Assembly (NCBI GenBank): GCA_028285085.1
Contig: JANQQI010000057.1
Span: 1 to 38,525 of the forward strand
DNA from: Saprospiraceae bacterium
GTDB lineage: Bacteria; Bacteroidota; Bacteroidia; Chitinophagales; Saprospiraceae
DNA length: 38,525 nt
Direction: 5' to 3'
Shown here one piece after another: positions 25,367-34,786 of this stretch; the stretch's first letter is position 1, and every line of letters begins with the position of its first letter. The translations under genes were made by a program, and so were the position numbers. The notes below the pieces were generated by a model that was given only the letters and a program-made list of their open reading frames with translations, was not told the DNA's origin and did no database searches.

Positions 25367-28339
25367 TTGAAACGAATAAGAATATTTCTACTCCTACTTG
25401 CCGCTTCGGCCATTATTACGGCCTGTTCGACGCAAAAGAAACGTGGAGAAGTTTCGGGCTTGGGTAAGTTTTATCATAATACGACTGCGAAATTCAACGG
25501 TTGGTTCAACGCTAATGAACTCGTTAAAGAAAGTGTCATTAAACTGAACGACCAGCATGAGGATAATTACAATAAATTTCTGAATGTTTATAAATACGTA
25601 GCGGCCGAAAACCCCAAAGCAGTAGCGGAAGACCTGGATGAGGCGATCAAAAAAGTATCCGTGGTGATTTCGATCCACCGCGTAAGTGACTGGACAGACG
25701 ATTGCTATTTCATCATCGGAAAATCACAATACCTTAAGAAAGATTACGAATCCGCCGAAGAAACATTCCAATATATGATGGCTGAATATAGCCCTGAGGC
25801 CATGGCGAAACGAGAGAAGGAAGGCAAAAAGCGGAAGAAAGGCAAGAAGAAAAAACGAAGTACTAAAAAGAAGAAAAAGAAGGCCAGAAAGAAAAAAGAC
25901 GCCGAGCGCAAAGCCAAAGAGAAAGAGCGTAAGAAGGCCAACAAGGAATTGAAAAAGCAAAGAAAGAAAAAGCGAAATAGTAAGAAAAAGAAGAAAAAAA
26001 ATAGCAGCAAAAAGCCGAAGAAAAAGACTAAAGAAAAACCGCAGGTAGAAACTCCTAAAACCAAGAAGAAAAAGACTAAAGACGACGATAAAAAGAAGAA
26101 AAAGCAAGAAGAGGAAGAAAAGACGGACGATAAGCCCGATAAGCCATTTCTAAAACGTCCGCCCGCTTATCAGGAAGCTCGACTTTGGCTGGCGCGCACT
26201 TACATTGAGCGCGACAATTTTGAAAAAGCCGATAAGATTCTTAAAGAATTGGAGAGTGATCCAAAAACATTGAAGGACGTCCGCCGTCAATTGGCTCCCG
26301 CTCAAGCTTACTTCTATATGGCGCGGAAAAGCTACGAGCAAGCGATTACGCCATTGGAAAAGGCAATTGAGCTCGCTAACAAGCGCCAGGACAAGGCACG
26401 CTATGCTTTTATTCTTGCGCAAATCCACCAGCATCTAGGCCGAGGTGATGTAGCTTACGAATGGTTCGATAAATCTCGTAAATACAGCCGCGATTATAGC
26501 ATGGCCTTCCGCGCTCGCCTGATGATGGCTCAAAACGGTTGGTTGAACGGTAAGGCAACTGCCGATCAGACCATCAAGGATTTGAAAAAGATGTTGAAAG
26601 ACATTAAAAATGAGGAGTTCAAAGATCAGATCTATTATGCGTTGGCTCAGATTGCACTGCAGACAGGTGATAAAAAGGATGCCATTGCGTACTTGAAGCA
26701 GTCACTCCAAATGGGACGCTCCAATCAGACTCAAAAAGTAGAAACCTATTATCAGCTCGCAGAATTATACTACGGTGATTTTGACTTTGTCAATGCAAAA
26801 CTGTATTACGATAGTACATTGCAAGTGATGACCGTTCTGGACGATCGCTACACTAATGTGTCTCGTTTCAGCAAGAACCTAGGTGATATTGCAGCAAATC
26901 TGATTGTCATTCAGGAGCAAGATAGTTTATTGGCCATTAGTCGCTTAAGCGAAGAGGATAAAGAGAAACTGGCTTACAAGCTCAAGCGCGATCAAGATGA
27001 AGCCCGAATTGCGGCCGCCCGAGCACAAGCCAATAAAGCGGCCGGCTCAAAAACGAATCGCGGTCGACCCGGCACAACCGGGCGAGGGCGACTTACGAGT
27101 GGCGGGGCTGCAGCGCCCAGTACATTCTTTGCTTACGACGAACGGGCTAAAAAGAAAAATCGCAAGGATTTCAATAAGCGTTGGGGTAGCCGAACGCTGG
27201 AAGATAATTGGCGGCGTTGGAATCGACAAGGTGGCGGCGATATTATCGACGGTGAAAGTGCTGATGTTGTCCCGGACGGTGCAATTACCGATGATGATGT
27301 TAAGTCAATTCTGAAAGGTGTACCTAGTACCCCGGCGGAGATCAAAGTCGCCGAAGATAAAATCGCGGATGCTATGTTCGTTCTTGGTAGCTTATACCGA
27401 GATCGTCTTGAGATGAATGATCGCGCCATTGAGATGCTCGAAGATCTCGAAAAGCGTTTTCCAGGACACCGTAATGAGCTCGATTCCTGGTACTATCTCT
27501 ACATCACGCACAAGGACGAAGGCAATAATGATCGTGCGAAGTTCTACTACGATAAAATTATTCAGAAATACCCTGAAACAACTTACGCTCAAATTTTAGT
27601 TGATCCCAACTTCCTGGATAAATCCAAAGCCGAAGAGCGTCGTTTGACCATCTACTACGATGAGACTTACGATCACTTCAAACAAGGTAAGTATGAACTT
27701 ACTTCCGAGCGGATCAAGAAAGCAGAAGATTTATTTGGCAAAGGCAATGCGCTACAAGCTCGTTTCTCATTGCTGCAAGCCATGTGTATTGGCAATCTTC
27801 AGGGCAAAGATGCTTACAAAAAGGCCTTGGAAGATATCGTAGCCACTTATCCCGATACGCCCGAGCAGAAGAAAGCGAGAGAGATTATCCGCCTGCTTGG
27901 AGGTAGAAGCATTACTGCTGATGATCGTGATAAGCTTGGTGGTGAAACGCTGGCCGAAGCTGAAGAAAGTCCATATACTTATGAGCCCAAAAAGCTCCAT
28001 TACTTCATCGTGGTGCTCGACGGTAATTCTATTAAGTTGACGGATGCTAAGGCAGACGTTTCGGATTTCAACCGACAATATTACAAGTTAGACAAACTGC
28101 GTATTTCTAATGTCTATCTCGGTACGGATACGTCAACCCCTATTCTGGTGATTCGTCGTTTCCGCAGTAGTGAAAAAGCCATGGATTATCTCAATACGAT
28201 TGAAAAGAATCGTGCGGACTTCCTACCGGAGGATGCATCTTTCGAGATTTATCCCATTTCGCAGTATAATTATCGTCAAATCCTAAAGAATAAATCGCTG
28301 AGTGGTTATCCGGCTTTCTTCGAGGCCAACTACCGATAA
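25367..28339 (+). CDS. porW: PorW/SprE-type T9SS lipoprotein with a large lysine-rich insert
   Basis: About 990 residues. No ATG is available: the frame is open back to a stop at 25253. TTG 25367 is preferred because it gives a textbook lipoprotein signal (MKRIRIFLLLLAASAIITAC, Cys20); GTG 25304 would add 21 residues. After the signal comes the PorW/SprE N-terminus (YHNTTAKFNGWFNANELVKES), then TPR-like helices. From about 25808 to 26146 is a block of roughly 113 residues of which about half are lysine. More TPRs follow, then the family segment KKNRKDFNKRWGSRTLEDNW and the C-terminal domain (LHYFIVVLD to SGYPAFFEANY). By family knowledge it links the T9SS motor complex to the outer-membrane translocon and is needed for cargo export and, in gliders, motility. 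A strong terminator follows. Confidence 0.9.
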   Translation: MKRIRIFLLLLAASAIITACSTQKKRGEVSGLGKFYHNTTAKFNGWFNANELVKESVIKLNDQHEDNYNKFLNVYKYVAAENPKAVAEDLDEAIKKVSVVISIHRVSDWTDDCYFIIGKSQYLKKDYESAEETFQYMMAEYSPEAMAKREKEGKKRKKGKKKKRSTKKKKKKARKKKDAERKAKEKERKKANKELKKQRKKKRNSKKKKKKNSSKKPKKKTKEKPQVETPKTKKKKTKDDDKKKKKQEEEEKTDDKPDKPFLKRPPAYQEARLWLARTYIERDNFEKADKILKELESDPKTLKDVRRQLAPAQAYFYMARKSYEQAITPLEKAIELANKRQDKARYAFILAQIHQHLGRGDVAYEWFDKSRKYSRDYSMAFRARLMMAQNGWLNGKATADQTIKDLKKMLKDIKNEEFKDQIYYALAQIALQTGDKKDAIAYLKQSLQMGRSNQTQKVETYYQLAELYYGDFDFVNAKLYYDSTLQVMTVLDDRYTNVSRFSKNLGDIAANLIVIQEQDSLLAISRLSEEDKEKLAYKLKRDQDEARIAAARAQANKAAGSKTNRGRPGTTGRGRLTSGGAAAPSTFFAYDERAKKKNRKDFNKRWGSRTLEDNWRRWNRQGGGDIIDGESADVVPDGAITDDDVKSILKGVPSTPAEIKVAEDKIADAMFVLGSLYRDRLEMNDRAIEMLEDLEKRFPGHRNELDSWYYLYITHKDEGNNDRAKFYYDKIIQKYPETTYAQILVDPNFLDKSKAEERRLTIYYDETYDHFKQGKYELTSERIKKAEDLFGKGNALQARFSLLQAMCIGNLQGKDAYKKALEDIVATYPDTPEQKKAREIIRLLGGRSITADDRDKLGGETLAEAEESPYTYEPKKLHYFIVVLDGNSIKLTDAKADVSDFNRQYYKLDKLRISNVYLGTDTSTPILVIRRFRSSEKAMDYLNTIEKNRADFLPEDASFEIYPISQYNYRQILKNKSLSGYPAFFEANYR

Positions 28340-28365
28340 CCTCCTCCGTTTCAATAATTAGAAGT

Positions 28366-28400
28366 GGGCATTTCTTAATCTAAGGAATGCCCGTTTTTAT
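28366..28400 (+). terminator. Rho-independent terminator of porW
   Basis: GGGCATTTCTTA (28366-28377), loop ATC, TAAGGAATGCCC (28381-28392) with one G-T pair, then GTTTTTATTTT. A clear 12-pair stem with a T-tract. Confidence 0.92.
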
Positions 28401-29024
28401 TTTGGGTATTGGTCACAATAATAATCTCGTTTGGTATGCTATCCATCCCTTGTTCTTCTTGATCGATTGATGTTTGTAATCCTTAGGATTTGCGTTGAGT
28501 TACCATTGTATCTGCGTATGTCGCACAGTAAACAATTTTGAAAAAAGTGCAGATCTTATTATTTTTTTTCTCTCTAAAGTCAACCATTTATCAATAAATA
28601 CACTTCCTTTGATAATACGGATTACGACCATAAAAAACATCTCATCATAATTTTCTTCATACCAAATTTATCTCCTCTTGGTTGCTAGAGGTGCAAATTT
28701 GATAGATTCCTTTTTACGACTCTGCAAGGCATAAATGACTGCCCTTGCAAATGCCAACGTCTTGCGGATGTACAGCTGAGAAAATCCTACTATTTCTCGT
28801 AGTCGCTAACGAGCAAGGTGCCGCCGACCTCTGGTTGACCTGCCCATCTTCGGCGAGACTGTCCAAACTGTGAGGCAAAAAGGAAGAAATAACATATTAC
28901 TAGTGGCCGAGCGGTAGATAAAAGCACGGTTTCTCGTATCACTTTTTTTAGGGTAATAAGTCAGCTTTTAGATTTTTCTTTCAAGCCGAAGGTTTTCGGC
29001 CTGTGTACTTTTTTCATAAAAAAA
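28401..29024. other. Non-coding stretch before the beta-helix pair
   Basis: No credible gene. A more GC-rich block (about 28680-28900) stands out from the AT-rich flanks and keeps two overlapping frames open on the minus strand without a start, one of 46 codons ending at 28668. It holds GCAAGG/CCTTGC (near 28723-28748). A GCCGAA/TTCGGC hairpin lies about 28985-29000, shortly before the start at 29025. The block may be a decayed element or an RNA; nothing identifies it. Confidence 0.4.
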
Positions 29025-31190
29025 ATGGTCATGCAATATCTAAGCACATGTCTGATACCCCTAATTGTATTTTTAAGCATTAACCGTGCTGAAGCCCAAA
29101 TTTATGTCAACCAAAATGCCAGCGGGAATGACGACGGAAGTTCATGGAATGACGCTTATCTCGATTTACAAGATGCTTTGAATAATTCTAATCCCGATGA
29201 TCAAGTCTGGGTCGCTTCCGGTATATATAAGCCCGGCGGAGATACCGCAAATGTGAATAGTTTTTTCAGCTTTCCACACGATTTACAAATCTATGGCGGT
29301 TTTGTGGGAAATGAAACCATCCTTTCTGAACGGGATATTACCAACAATGAAACGGTGCTTTCAGGAGACCATAATGCCAATGACCTTGAGGACGATTTCA
29401 CCAGTTTTCGGAGCGACAACTCCAGACATGTGATATGGCTGACAGATACCATTACTACGGCCACAGTAATTGATGGATTCACCGTTCGCAATGGCAATAC
29501 CGCACCAGAATCCGGGGAAGGGGACGAACGCCGTGGCGGTGGCATCCTGGCTTATGGCACACCGATCATTCGTAATTGCACCTTCACTCAAAATTTCGGT
29601 TATTTTGGCGGTGCTGTTTACCCAAGAGAAGGTACAGCATCTTTTGTCATTGATAATTGCCTTTTCGAACGCAATCAAGGCCGTTCCGGTGCAGCGATAT
29701 ATATTACTGCTGAAAATGGAACGATTCAAAACTGTACTTTCAACAATAATGTTGCAACCTCAACTGGCGGTGGCATCCATATTAATACAGCCGAAAACGA
29801 GATCCTTATCTCTGAATGTTATTTCGAAGGCAATATTGCTCAAACCTTTAGGGGCGGAGGAATTTATACGGCTAGTTCGTCCGGTACGATAATGAATTGT
29901 GAATTTATAAGCAATGAAGCACCGGGAGGGGCCGGAGGTGGTGTCCACGTTCAATCCTTCGAAGGGGATCCCATTATCGAAGTCAATATTATGGACTGCA
30001 TCTTTGACAATAATAAAGCGGCTTTTGCCGGAGCAGTAGGTTCTTATAATTTACAGACGATCACCAACATTAGTAATTGTTCTTTTAAAGATTGCGTAGC
30101 AAGCTCGGCGGGTGGCGCCATTAGTAACGCAGGTGATGTTGTCACGAATATTACAGCCTGTGACTTTGAAAGTAATAGTTCTAATTTTGGTGGAGCGATT
30201 TATAATCAAGGTGATCTGCTATCCGTGAGTATTAGTCGTTCTAATTTTTTAGCCAATGTGGCGACATCTGCTGGTGGTGCCCTTGCTGCGATCACCTCTA
30301 ATGAGGTAGGCCCCGAGTTACCTCAAGTGACGATTGATAAGAGTTCTTTTCGTTTAAACAGTGCCGCCAATGTAGGTGGCGCAATAGATATGTTGAATAC
30401 AGATGCGAATATCATAAACTGTGAATTCGGAAATAATAACACCACTCTCTCAGGTAATACGGCTTACGGTGGGGCCCTCTCTTTCGATGCTTCCGATAAT
30501 CTAGATATCCCCGTTAGCATAATGAACAGTTCGATCATCAACAATTTTTCAGACAATGGCGCGGGCATTACTTTACGAACTACTGTTAACAGTTCTCTGG
30601 AGTTGACCATACAAAATACCATCTTATATAATCCCGGTGGCCAGAATTATGAACTTTTGGAAGGCAACACAGTAATCAATTCCAACGGTGGTAATCTCAG
30701 TAGCGATGATACATTTATGGATGCGTTTACGAGCACGAATGACCTCAATAACACCGACCCGTTGTTAATGGATTATCTCTCGGGGGACTATAGATTGACA
30801 GACGAAAGTCCGGCAGTTAATACTGGCATTGAGACCAATGCACCGACTACAGACATTGAAGGGAATATGCGGGTCAACCAAATTGACATGGGAGCCTATG
30901 AGAACCAAAACCTCGTGAACACGCGAGACCTCGAAACATCCATTAAATCCCTGTCGATATTTCCTAATCCGGTGGTCAACGAACTACAATTTCAGCTTGA
31001 AAATACCTGGCGGGGCGAGCTAAACGTTACGATCACCAATATGCAAGGTGCCATTATTTCCAGCCAGTCTATCAACAAGCAGGATCAAATGTTGAATACC
31101 ACCTATAACATTACTCACCTTCCCTCAGGCATCTACCAACTCAATGTTTCTAATGCACAGGCAATGGTAAGCCGAAGTTTTATAAAATAA
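29025..31190 (+). CDS. Secreted right-handed beta-helix protein, T9SS cargo (tandem copy 1)
   Basis: A 721-residue protein (719 if ATG 29031 is used). Signal peptide about 1-25, mature start QIYVNQNASGNDDGSSW, the usual opening of beta-helix proteins of this kind. From about 60 to 600 it consists of repeated coils of the type 'I-x-N-C-x-F-x-x-N-x-A...GGAI/GGGI', each carrying a Cys-Asn pair. SPAVNTGIETNAPTTDIEGN (the 'choice-of-anchor Q'-like segment) precedes the T9SS type A sorting domain (SIFPNPVVNELQFQLE to the C-terminal Lys). The fold suggests polysaccharide binding or cleavage, or adhesion; no catalytic residues can be named. A paralog follows 420 bases downstream. Confidence 0.88.
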   Translation: MVMQYLSTCLIPLIVFLSINRAEAQIYVNQNASGNDDGSSWNDAYLDLQDALNNSNPDDQVWVASGIYKPGGDTANVNSFFSFPHDLQIYGGFVGNETILSERDITNNETVLSGDHNANDLEDDFTSFRSDNSRHVIWLTDTITTATVIDGFTVRNGNTAPESGEGDERRGGGILAYGTPIIRNCTFTQNFGYFGGAVYPREGTASFVIDNCLFERNQGRSGAAIYITAENGTIQNCTFNNNVATSTGGGIHINTAENEILISECYFEGNIAQTFRGGGIYTASSSGTIMNCEFISNEAPGGAGGGVHVQSFEGDPIIEVNIMDCIFDNNKAAFAGAVGSYNLQTITNISNCSFKDCVASSAGGAISNAGDVVTNITACDFESNSSNFGGAIYNQGDLLSVSISRSNFLANVATSAGGALAAITSNEVGPELPQVTIDKSSFRLNSAANVGGAIDMLNTDANIINCEFGNNNTTLSGNTAYGGALSFDASDNLDIPVSIMNSSIINNFSDNGAGITLRTTVNSSLELTIQNTILYNPGGQNYELLEGNTVINSNGGNLSSDDTFMDAFTSTNDLNNTDPLLMDYLSGDYRLTDESPAVNTGIETNAPTTDIEGNMRVNQIDMGAYENQNLVNTRDLETSIKSLSIFPNPVVNELQFQLENTWRGELNVTITNMQGAIISSQSINKQDQMLNTTYNITHLPSGIYQLNVSNAQAMVSRSFIK

Positions 31191-31610
31191 ACCAAGTTAT
31201 AACTGATTGAGAGGCAAGCAGAGCGTTTTGCCTAAAATCAAAGATTTTTTAGTTCAGTACTATTTGTACAAATGGGCTTTCTCAGAATGGATATCAACTC
31301 GGTATAAAAAGGGATATGAAACAGTTCTACAATAGTTAAGGCATTGTAGAATTGTTTTTTGTCCCATCGCAATTTGATACATCCTTTACCAACTCTCCCC
31401 TACCCATATTTATAGGAAACAGGATGTAGTCTGTAATTTATACGTCGGAAATCCGTCTTTTATTTAATTCTTGCCGGATGAACGCCTTTTTCTCTTCCAA
31501 AAGATTACTATTTTAAACAATAGCTTCTTCCGAGTAATAACTCTAACCAATCTCCATTACTTGTCGCGGTAAAACACTCTGTACATTTTTTTCACTTTAA
31601 ACTTCTCATT
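31191..31610. other. Gap between the tandem beta-helix genes
   Basis: Contains the terminator at 31321-31360 and then about 250 bases of AT-rich leader. Near its end, TTG at about 31564 and TACATTTT, 18 bases apart, weakly resemble a promoter about 45 bases before the start at 31611. Nothing else is seen. Confidence 0.45.
31321..31360 (+). terminator. Terminator of the first beta-helix gene
   Basis: ACAGTTCTACAAT (31321-31333) pairs with ATTGTAGAATTGT (31343-31355, one G-T pair), followed by a run of T. It lies 130 bases past the stop, so the first copy has a long 3' untranslated tail and the second copy is probably a separate transcript. Confidence 0.88.
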
Positions 31611-33764
31611 ATGAAAAAACGCTACAATTATTTGCTTGGCTTATTATTTTCTATGGCCGTTGTAAGTGTACAGGCCCAAATCTATGTAAATGGAAATGCA
31701 TCGGGCAGCAACGATGGCAGTTCTTGGGCAAATGCTTATACAGATTTGCAAGATGCGCTCGATAGCTCCAGCCCAAACGATCAAGTCTGGGTAGCTTCCG
31801 GCACCTATAAGCCTGGAGGAGATAGTCCGACTGTGGATAGTTATTACAGTTTTCCACATGATTTGCAGTTATACGGTGGCTTTGCGGGTACCGAATCAGC
31901 TCTATCTGAGCGGGATATTGCAGCAAATGAAACCGTCTTATCCGCGGATCACAATGGAGATGATGAGGAAGACAATTACGTTGATTTCCGTACGGATAAC
32001 TCAAAGCATGTGATGTGGTTGGAGGATACAGTGACTACGGCTTCCGTAGTCGACGGCTTCACTATTCGTAATGGTAACACCGAACCACAAGCAGGATCTG
32101 GCAATGATCGCCGTGGTGGAGGTATCCTGACCTACGGTGCACCAACAATACGAAATTGTACCTTCACTCAAAATTATGGCTACTTCGGTGGCGGGCTTTA
32201 TCCCAGAGGTAGCGGTGCCGCCGGTATCCTAATTGAAGATTGTTTTTTCGAGCGTAATCAGGGTGGCTTCGGGGCCGGCATTTACATCAACTCAACCACT
32301 GCAACCATTGAAAGCTGTGAGTTCGACGGCAACTTCGCCAACTCATCCGGTGGAGGTATTTACAATAATACAGCCAACGGTGCAATGATTACTGATTGCC
32401 TATTCAATATGAACCGTACCCAGGAATTTCGTGGGGCCGGCATCTATATTTCCAGTTCCCCGAGCACAGTGACCAGTTGTACATTTACCGGAAATGCCTC
32501 TTCGGTATCTTCGGGAGGATCAATCCAGGTGCGCTCAGATGACGATGATCCGATTATTGAAGTCAATATCATGGATTGTTCATTTTCTAACAGCGAGGCC
32601 CGCTTCGGTGGAGCGATTGGTTCCTACGATAAGCAGACCGTAACAAATGTTAGCAATTGTTCTTTCGAAGATTGTATCTCCGCAAATGTTGGTGGAGCCA
32701 TCTCAAATGCCTTTGGTGCAACAACGAATATTACCATGTGTAATTTTGAAGGCAATACTTCGGATTTTGGTGGGGCGGTTTACAGCCAAAATGATAGTGC
32801 ATCGATTAATATCACCAGCTCTGCTTTTATTTCTAATGTAGCTACTACGACTGGTGGGGCTATCAATATTTCAGCTGATGGTGAAATCGGTGCTTTGCTT
32901 CCGATGCTAACTTTAGATAAATGTTCTTTCCTCCTCAATAATGCAGAAGGTCAAGGTGGGGCGTTGAATCTGGGTAATGGCAATGCCAGTATTGTGAATT
33001 GTGAATTTGGGAGTAACCTCACGACCAACGGCGACGGTATCGGCGGTGCTATTTCTGTCAATGCTTCTGATAGTCTCGATCTCACGGTAAGTATTATGAA
33101 TAGTTCAATTATCAATAATTTCGCAGAAATCGGAGCGGGCATCTCGCAATGGACCGAAGGTATTGGAACCGCAGAGCTTACGCTTCAAAATACAATCTGC
33201 CATAATCCCTTAGGATCCAACTACGAAATTGAAGATGGCAGCCCAACCGTAGTCTCTAACGGTGGAAATCTTAGCAGCGATGGAACCATGACTAGCGACC
33301 TGACGGGCACTAATGATATCAACGATACAGATCCTCTGCTTGTCAATTACCTGGCGGGAGACTACGCTCTGATGAACGATAGCCCAGCTGTAGACACAGG
33401 CGTAGAGACCGGTGCACCGACAACCGATATCGAAGGCAATAGCCGAGTGGATCAAATTGATAAAGGCGCTTACGAAAATCAAAAATTGGTGAGCACCCGC
33501 GATCTGGAACAATCACTTAAGGCACTGACCCTTTTCCCGAATCCGGTGGTCAACGAATTACAATTTACTCTGGAAAGTGAATGGCAAGGTGAATTGAGTG
33601 TTACCATCACTGATATGAAAGGTGCAGTAATTACCTCCGAGCGGATCGTCAAGCATAATGACATTTTGATCGATAACTACAATGTCGCTCATCTTTCTGC
33701 TGGCGTCTACCAATTCAATGTTTCTGACGGTAAAGTCGTCGTCAGTCGCAGCTTTGTCAAATAA
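31611..33764 (+). CDS. Secreted right-handed beta-helix protein, T9SS cargo (tandem copy 2)
   Basis: A 717-residue paralog of the preceding protein, aligned from end to end with few gaps: signal peptide (ending SVQAQ), IYVNGNASGSNDGSSW opening, the same order of Cys-Asn coils, DIEGNSRVDQIDKGAYENQ and the T9SS sorting domain (TLFPNPVVNELQFTLE). The N-terminal 180 and C-terminal 100 residues are most alike, while the middle coils have changed more in exposed positions (by eye). Codons differ widely at silent sites, so the duplication is not recent. Function unknown; probable surface or released adhesin or polysaccharide-active protein. It has its own terminator. Confidence 0.88.
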   Translation: MKKRYNYLLGLLFSMAVVSVQAQIYVNGNASGSNDGSSWANAYTDLQDALDSSSPNDQVWVASGTYKPGGDSPTVDSYYSFPHDLQLYGGFAGTESALSERDIAANETVLSADHNGDDEEDNYVDFRTDNSKHVMWLEDTVTTASVVDGFTIRNGNTEPQAGSGNDRRGGGILTYGAPTIRNCTFTQNYGYFGGGLYPRGSGAAGILIEDCFFERNQGGFGAGIYINSTTATIESCEFDGNFANSSGGGIYNNTANGAMITDCLFNMNRTQEFRGAGIYISSSPSTVTSCTFTGNASSVSSGGSIQVRSDDDDPIIEVNIMDCSFSNSEARFGGAIGSYDKQTVTNVSNCSFEDCISANVGGAISNAFGATTNITMCNFEGNTSDFGGAVYSQNDSASINITSSAFISNVATTTGGAINISADGEIGALLPMLTLDKCSFLLNNAEGQGGALNLGNGNASIVNCEFGSNLTTNGDGIGGAISVNASDSLDLTVSIMNSSIINNFAEIGAGISQWTEGIGTAELTLQNTICHNPLGSNYEIEDGSPTVVSNGGNLSSDGTMTSDLTGTNDINDTDPLLVNYLAGDYALMNDSPAVDTGVETGAPTTDIEGNSRVDQIDKGAYENQKLVSTRDLEQSLKALTLFPNPVVNELQFTLESEWQGELSVTITDMKGAVITSERIVKHNDILIDNYNVAHLSAGVYQFNVSDGKVVVSRSFVK

Positions 33765-33793
33765 AATAATTGAAAGCAAGCTCTAAAACCGAG

Positions 33794-33827
33794 AAGCCAC
33801 TTCGATGAGTCGGAGTGGCTTTTTTTA
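33794..33827 (+). terminator. Terminator of the second beta-helix gene
   Basis: AAGCCACTTCGA (33794-33805), loop TGAG, TCGGAGTGGCTT (33810-33821, one G-T pair), followed by a run of T. Lies between convergent genes. Confidence 0.9.
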
Positions 33828-33899
33828 TTATTGAAAATATCAATAGGCGATACGTAGGTAAGAGGAAATGAATCGGGAGGATAAATGATCAAAGAGCGA

Positions 33900-34391
33900 T
33901 TACTCCATTTCAATCAGTAGTTGCCCCTTATCAACTGCGGCCCCTTGCTCGATACGAACAGATTTGATTGTACCTTGACCATCAGATTTGATTACATTCT
34001 CCATTTTCATGGCTTCGAGAATGAGTAGCTTGTCCCCTTTTTGGACTTCTTGCCCGGCGGCTACAGCAATTTCAAGCACGAGTCCGGGCATAGGTGCTTT
34101 GACATCTCGTACCCGTTGATCAACTTGAGTAGACAAACCAAGTTGTTGAACGAGCTGATCGTACTGATCACCGAGTTGTAAACGGTGGGTACGGCCATTT
34201 ACTTTGATAGTAAACGATTTAGTGGCGTAATCTTGTTCGATGACTTCAAGGCGATAAGCCTGCTGATCACGCAACACGTGAAAGGTATTATCACCATCCG
34301 CAACGATATCAAATTCGTGTAAATCATTGGGATTCACTGCTGTTTGATAATCGTCTCCAACTTGTACAATATACTTGTGTTTATTGCTCAT
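33900..34391 (-). CDS. Biotin carboxyl carrier protein-like (acyl-CoA carboxylase type)
   Basis: A 163-residue protein with a C-terminal biotinyl domain (about 95-163). Biotinylation motif EAMKME with Lys129 and the preceding APMPG turn are intact. The N-terminal 80 residues (KYIVQVGDDYQ... FTIKVNGRTHRLQLG) resemble the linker domain found in carrier subunits of propionyl-CoA or acetyl-CoA carboxylases. It should carry CO2 from a biotin carboxylase to a carboxyltransferase. Neither partner is in the window, though methylmalonyl-CoA handling is also suggested by meaB. Last gene of a four-gene minus-strand cluster, 3 bases after its neighbour. Confidence 0.88.
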   Translation of the reverse strand: MSNKHKYIVQVGDDYQTAVNPNDLHEFDIVADGDNTFHVLRDQQAYRLEVIEQDYATKSFTIKVNGRTHRLQLGDQYDQLVQQLGLSTQVDQRVRDVKAPMPGLVLEIAVAAGQEVQKGDKLLILEAMKMENVIKSDGQGTIKSVRIEQGAAVDKGQLLIEME

Positions 34392-34394
34392 ACC

Positions 34395-34778
34395 TCATCG
34401 TTTTATCTTGCCCAATTTAGTCAAAAAATACAACTCAAAGGCCGTGTAAGCGAGGTAAATTACTAAAAAAGGAACGATGACCACGACCGTTTTCGTCTCC
34501 ACCATTTTGCTGTACAACAAAAAAATCACAATGGTGCAAAACATTTTACCGGAGATGGCACCCAATACCACAGAAGAAAAGGTATTAAGATTGGAACTGT
34601 GTGCCGCTCGACGGGCAACAAAAAAAGTGAGAATAGTAAAGCCTATGAAGAAGGCCCATAATCCCCAGCCGAAATAACGATGTGGGTACAATGCCGGAAT
34701 AAAGGTCTGTCCGAGGAGGATCAGTCCAACCGACAGGGAAAGCAAACCAAGCTGGACAAAAAAACGACGTTGTTCCAT
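34395..34778 (-). CDS. Small four-helix membrane protein of the ATP-synthase leader region
   Basis: A 127-residue protein with four membrane helices (about 6-27, 38-55, 72-90, 98-120) and a basic C-terminus (KLGKIKR). The layout and position after AtpZ match the small membrane protein (AtpI-like in place, weak in sequence) that precedes atpB in many Bacteroidota. Here the next gene is a biotin carrier, not atpB. The spacing (8 bases from atpZ, 3 to the carrier) supports one transcript. A role in ATP-synthase assembly is inference from position only. Confidence 0.7.
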   Translation of the reverse strand: MEQRRFFVQLGLLSLSVGLILLGQTFIPALYPHRYFGWGLWAFFIGFTILTFFVARRAAHSSNLNTFSSVVLGAISGKMFCTIVIFLLYSKMVETKTVVVIVPFLVIYLAYTAFELYFLTKLGKIKR

Positions 34779-34786
34779 AGCTTGGT

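Noticed and set aside
25724-26107. Leu/Phe-rich minus-strand frames opposite the lysine block of porW, looking like membrane proteins
   Set aside because: They are the complement of AAA/AAG codons, which read as TTT/CTT (Phe/Leu). The plus-strand frame is a recognised family.
28850-28875. GACTGTCCAAAC-like sequence resembling an insertion-sequence end
   Set aside because: No matching inverted copy, target duplication or transposase frame was found in the window.
28680-28900. Possible riboswitch in the GC-richer island
   Set aside because: None of the riboswitch consensus segments I know could be placed, and the downstream gene is a secreted beta-helix protein with no metabolite link.
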